A DNA stretch of 64,000 nucleotides from the NCBI RefSeq assembly GCF_027744825.2, contig NC_071334.1:54314937-54378936 (forward strand), in the 5' to 3' direction. This stretch comes from Synchiropus splendidus (Eukaryota; Chordata; Actinopteri; Syngnathiformes; Callionymidae). The notes beneath the pieces were generated by a model. It was not told where the DNA came from, made no database searches, and saw nothing but the letters and a program-made list of their open reading frames with translations. Both the position numbers and the translations under genes were made by a program. Numbering within the stretch: position 1 is the first letter of the stretch; each line of letters opens with the position of its first letter. Positions 62,885-64,000 of the stretch are shown piece by piece.

Positions 62885-64000
62885 AATGGGGAGTGTTGCT
62901 GAGCGGTTGAGCCGTGAACCAAATATTTCATTGTACAGATGTTTGTATCCAATGTCACTTTTATTTTTTAAGAAATCTGTGTAGCCCGACTGCTTACCCA
63001 AAATGTGATCCTTAAAGCGTCACTGTCATATTCATCTACTTATTGATGCACATATCTACACACTCCCACTAGCTCAGCTGCTTCCTGGTGTGGGTCGAGT
63101 GGTGGAAATAAGTTATTCTGCTTCAATTTAACCTATTCTCGAGATTGGTTCCACTCAGTGGACGCTCAATTGTTGTTGCTCGTGTTTGGAAAAAAAAAGG
63201 GGCCAGTACAAATCAAGTGTTTGTGCAATATAATATTTGTCGTGTCTATATGTATGTAAAATTGTATCATGAGTCATTATTTTCTTGTTGAACTCTCCAC
63301 ATCGCTTAGTTATTGGGACAGGATTTTATGTCGTTGGCGGCGAGGTTCGTGTCGCGTTTGTGCAGCTGTAATCATTTTGTGCTTCATTTATCACGTACTT
63401 AATTTAAAGAAGGTTCTGGCATTTAAAAGGTCCAAGTCATATTTTAGGAAAACAAAGAGTGAACAGATGTTCTGCAGAAGCAAGCTATGGCGGATTTGTG
63501 GGTTGTGGTTTGCAGCAGTTTAGAGAGTCCGAAGCAGGAGACGCCACCCGGCAGCTGAAAGTGGATAATTGAACAGCGTCTTGAGTCTTGAAAATGAAAT
63601 AACTGAGATGAAACCTGAAAAAGCAAAATCAAAGAGAGCAGTTACGACTGCTCGCTGCTTGACAGCCCAGCGTGCGTGCTGCATTTCTACATGCCAAGGC
63701 TTGATAGCTCCGATAGCGGGTGGTAAATATACTGATTGGAACAGAACAAAAAATGGAATTTATGGCCGCAATTGAAAGAGTCAGATCAGTGCGTGCTGTG
63801 TTGATGAATGATGTTTAGCATAAGCAAAACGGTTTGAGTAAATCGGTTATTGATGTTTTACCTTTGTGGTTATGATCTCAATCTGAGGTTCAGTGCAAAA
63901 GCCAAAACAAAATAAATGAGTTGACCTACATTAAAACAAAGTACAGTTCTCAAATATAGTGTTACCAAAAATGCCTAAAATCACCTGTGGGCGAAATGAC
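62885..64000. other. Downstream non-coding DNA
   Basis: No exon, RNA gene or recognisable repeat beyond isolated A-rich runs. Open frames are short and show no known domain. The next gene is not visible in the window. Confidence 0.5.

Overview
The window looks like teleost fish nuclear DNA. It is AT-rich and intron-dense, with GT-AG introns, long (TA)n and (CA)n microsatellites, a Tc1 transposase relic, hAT and LINE fragments, and several small terminal-inverted-repeat elements. The species cannot be determined from the sequence.

One protein-coding gene is supported, endoglin (eng), on the + strand. Thirteen coding exons run from the start codon at 8338 to the stop at 60622-60624. All splice phases agree and the exons total 1,665 nt, giving a 554-residue type I membrane protein. 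It has a signal peptide, an orphan ectodomain, the C-terminal half of a zona pellucida module (ZP-C), a transmembrane helix and a short Ser/Thr-rich tail ending SSMA. The helix (VLGIAFGGFLIG) and the tail (NASIGSTKSTPTSSMA) closely match mammalian endoglin, the endothelial TGF-beta/BMP9 co-receptor. The predicted protein is about 100 residues shorter than human endoglin, and the missing part corresponds to ZP-N and its RGD motif. It also carries a furin-like RVKR site just outside the membrane, which human endoglin lacks.

Layout: 1-8100 is upstream DNA with repeat fragments, a CTCF-like site, a Tc1 relic boxed between microsatellites, and a CpG-richer patch that may hold a non-coding first exon. 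8100-8383 is the proximal region and the signal-peptide exon. 8384-32327 is a 24-kb first intron with nested inverted-repeat elements, a LINE tail and a long TA array. 32328-49006 holds exons 2-6 (orphan region). 51853-53927 is a compact cluster of exons 7-10 (end of orphan region, ZP-C, juxtamembrane). A 6.3-kb intron with a hAT relic follows, then exons 11-13 (transmembrane and tail) at 60217-60624. The remainder is probable 3' UTR and repeat-rich flank.

The most interesting signals concern how the gene could make more than a full-length receptor. Intron 9 (95 nt) contains a perfect 14-bp hairpin touching a likely branch site and stays open in frame. Intron 8 holds a possible terminal exon with its own AATAAA. 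The last intron would give a short-tail isoform resembling human S-endoglin if retained. All three are inferences from sequence and need transcript data.
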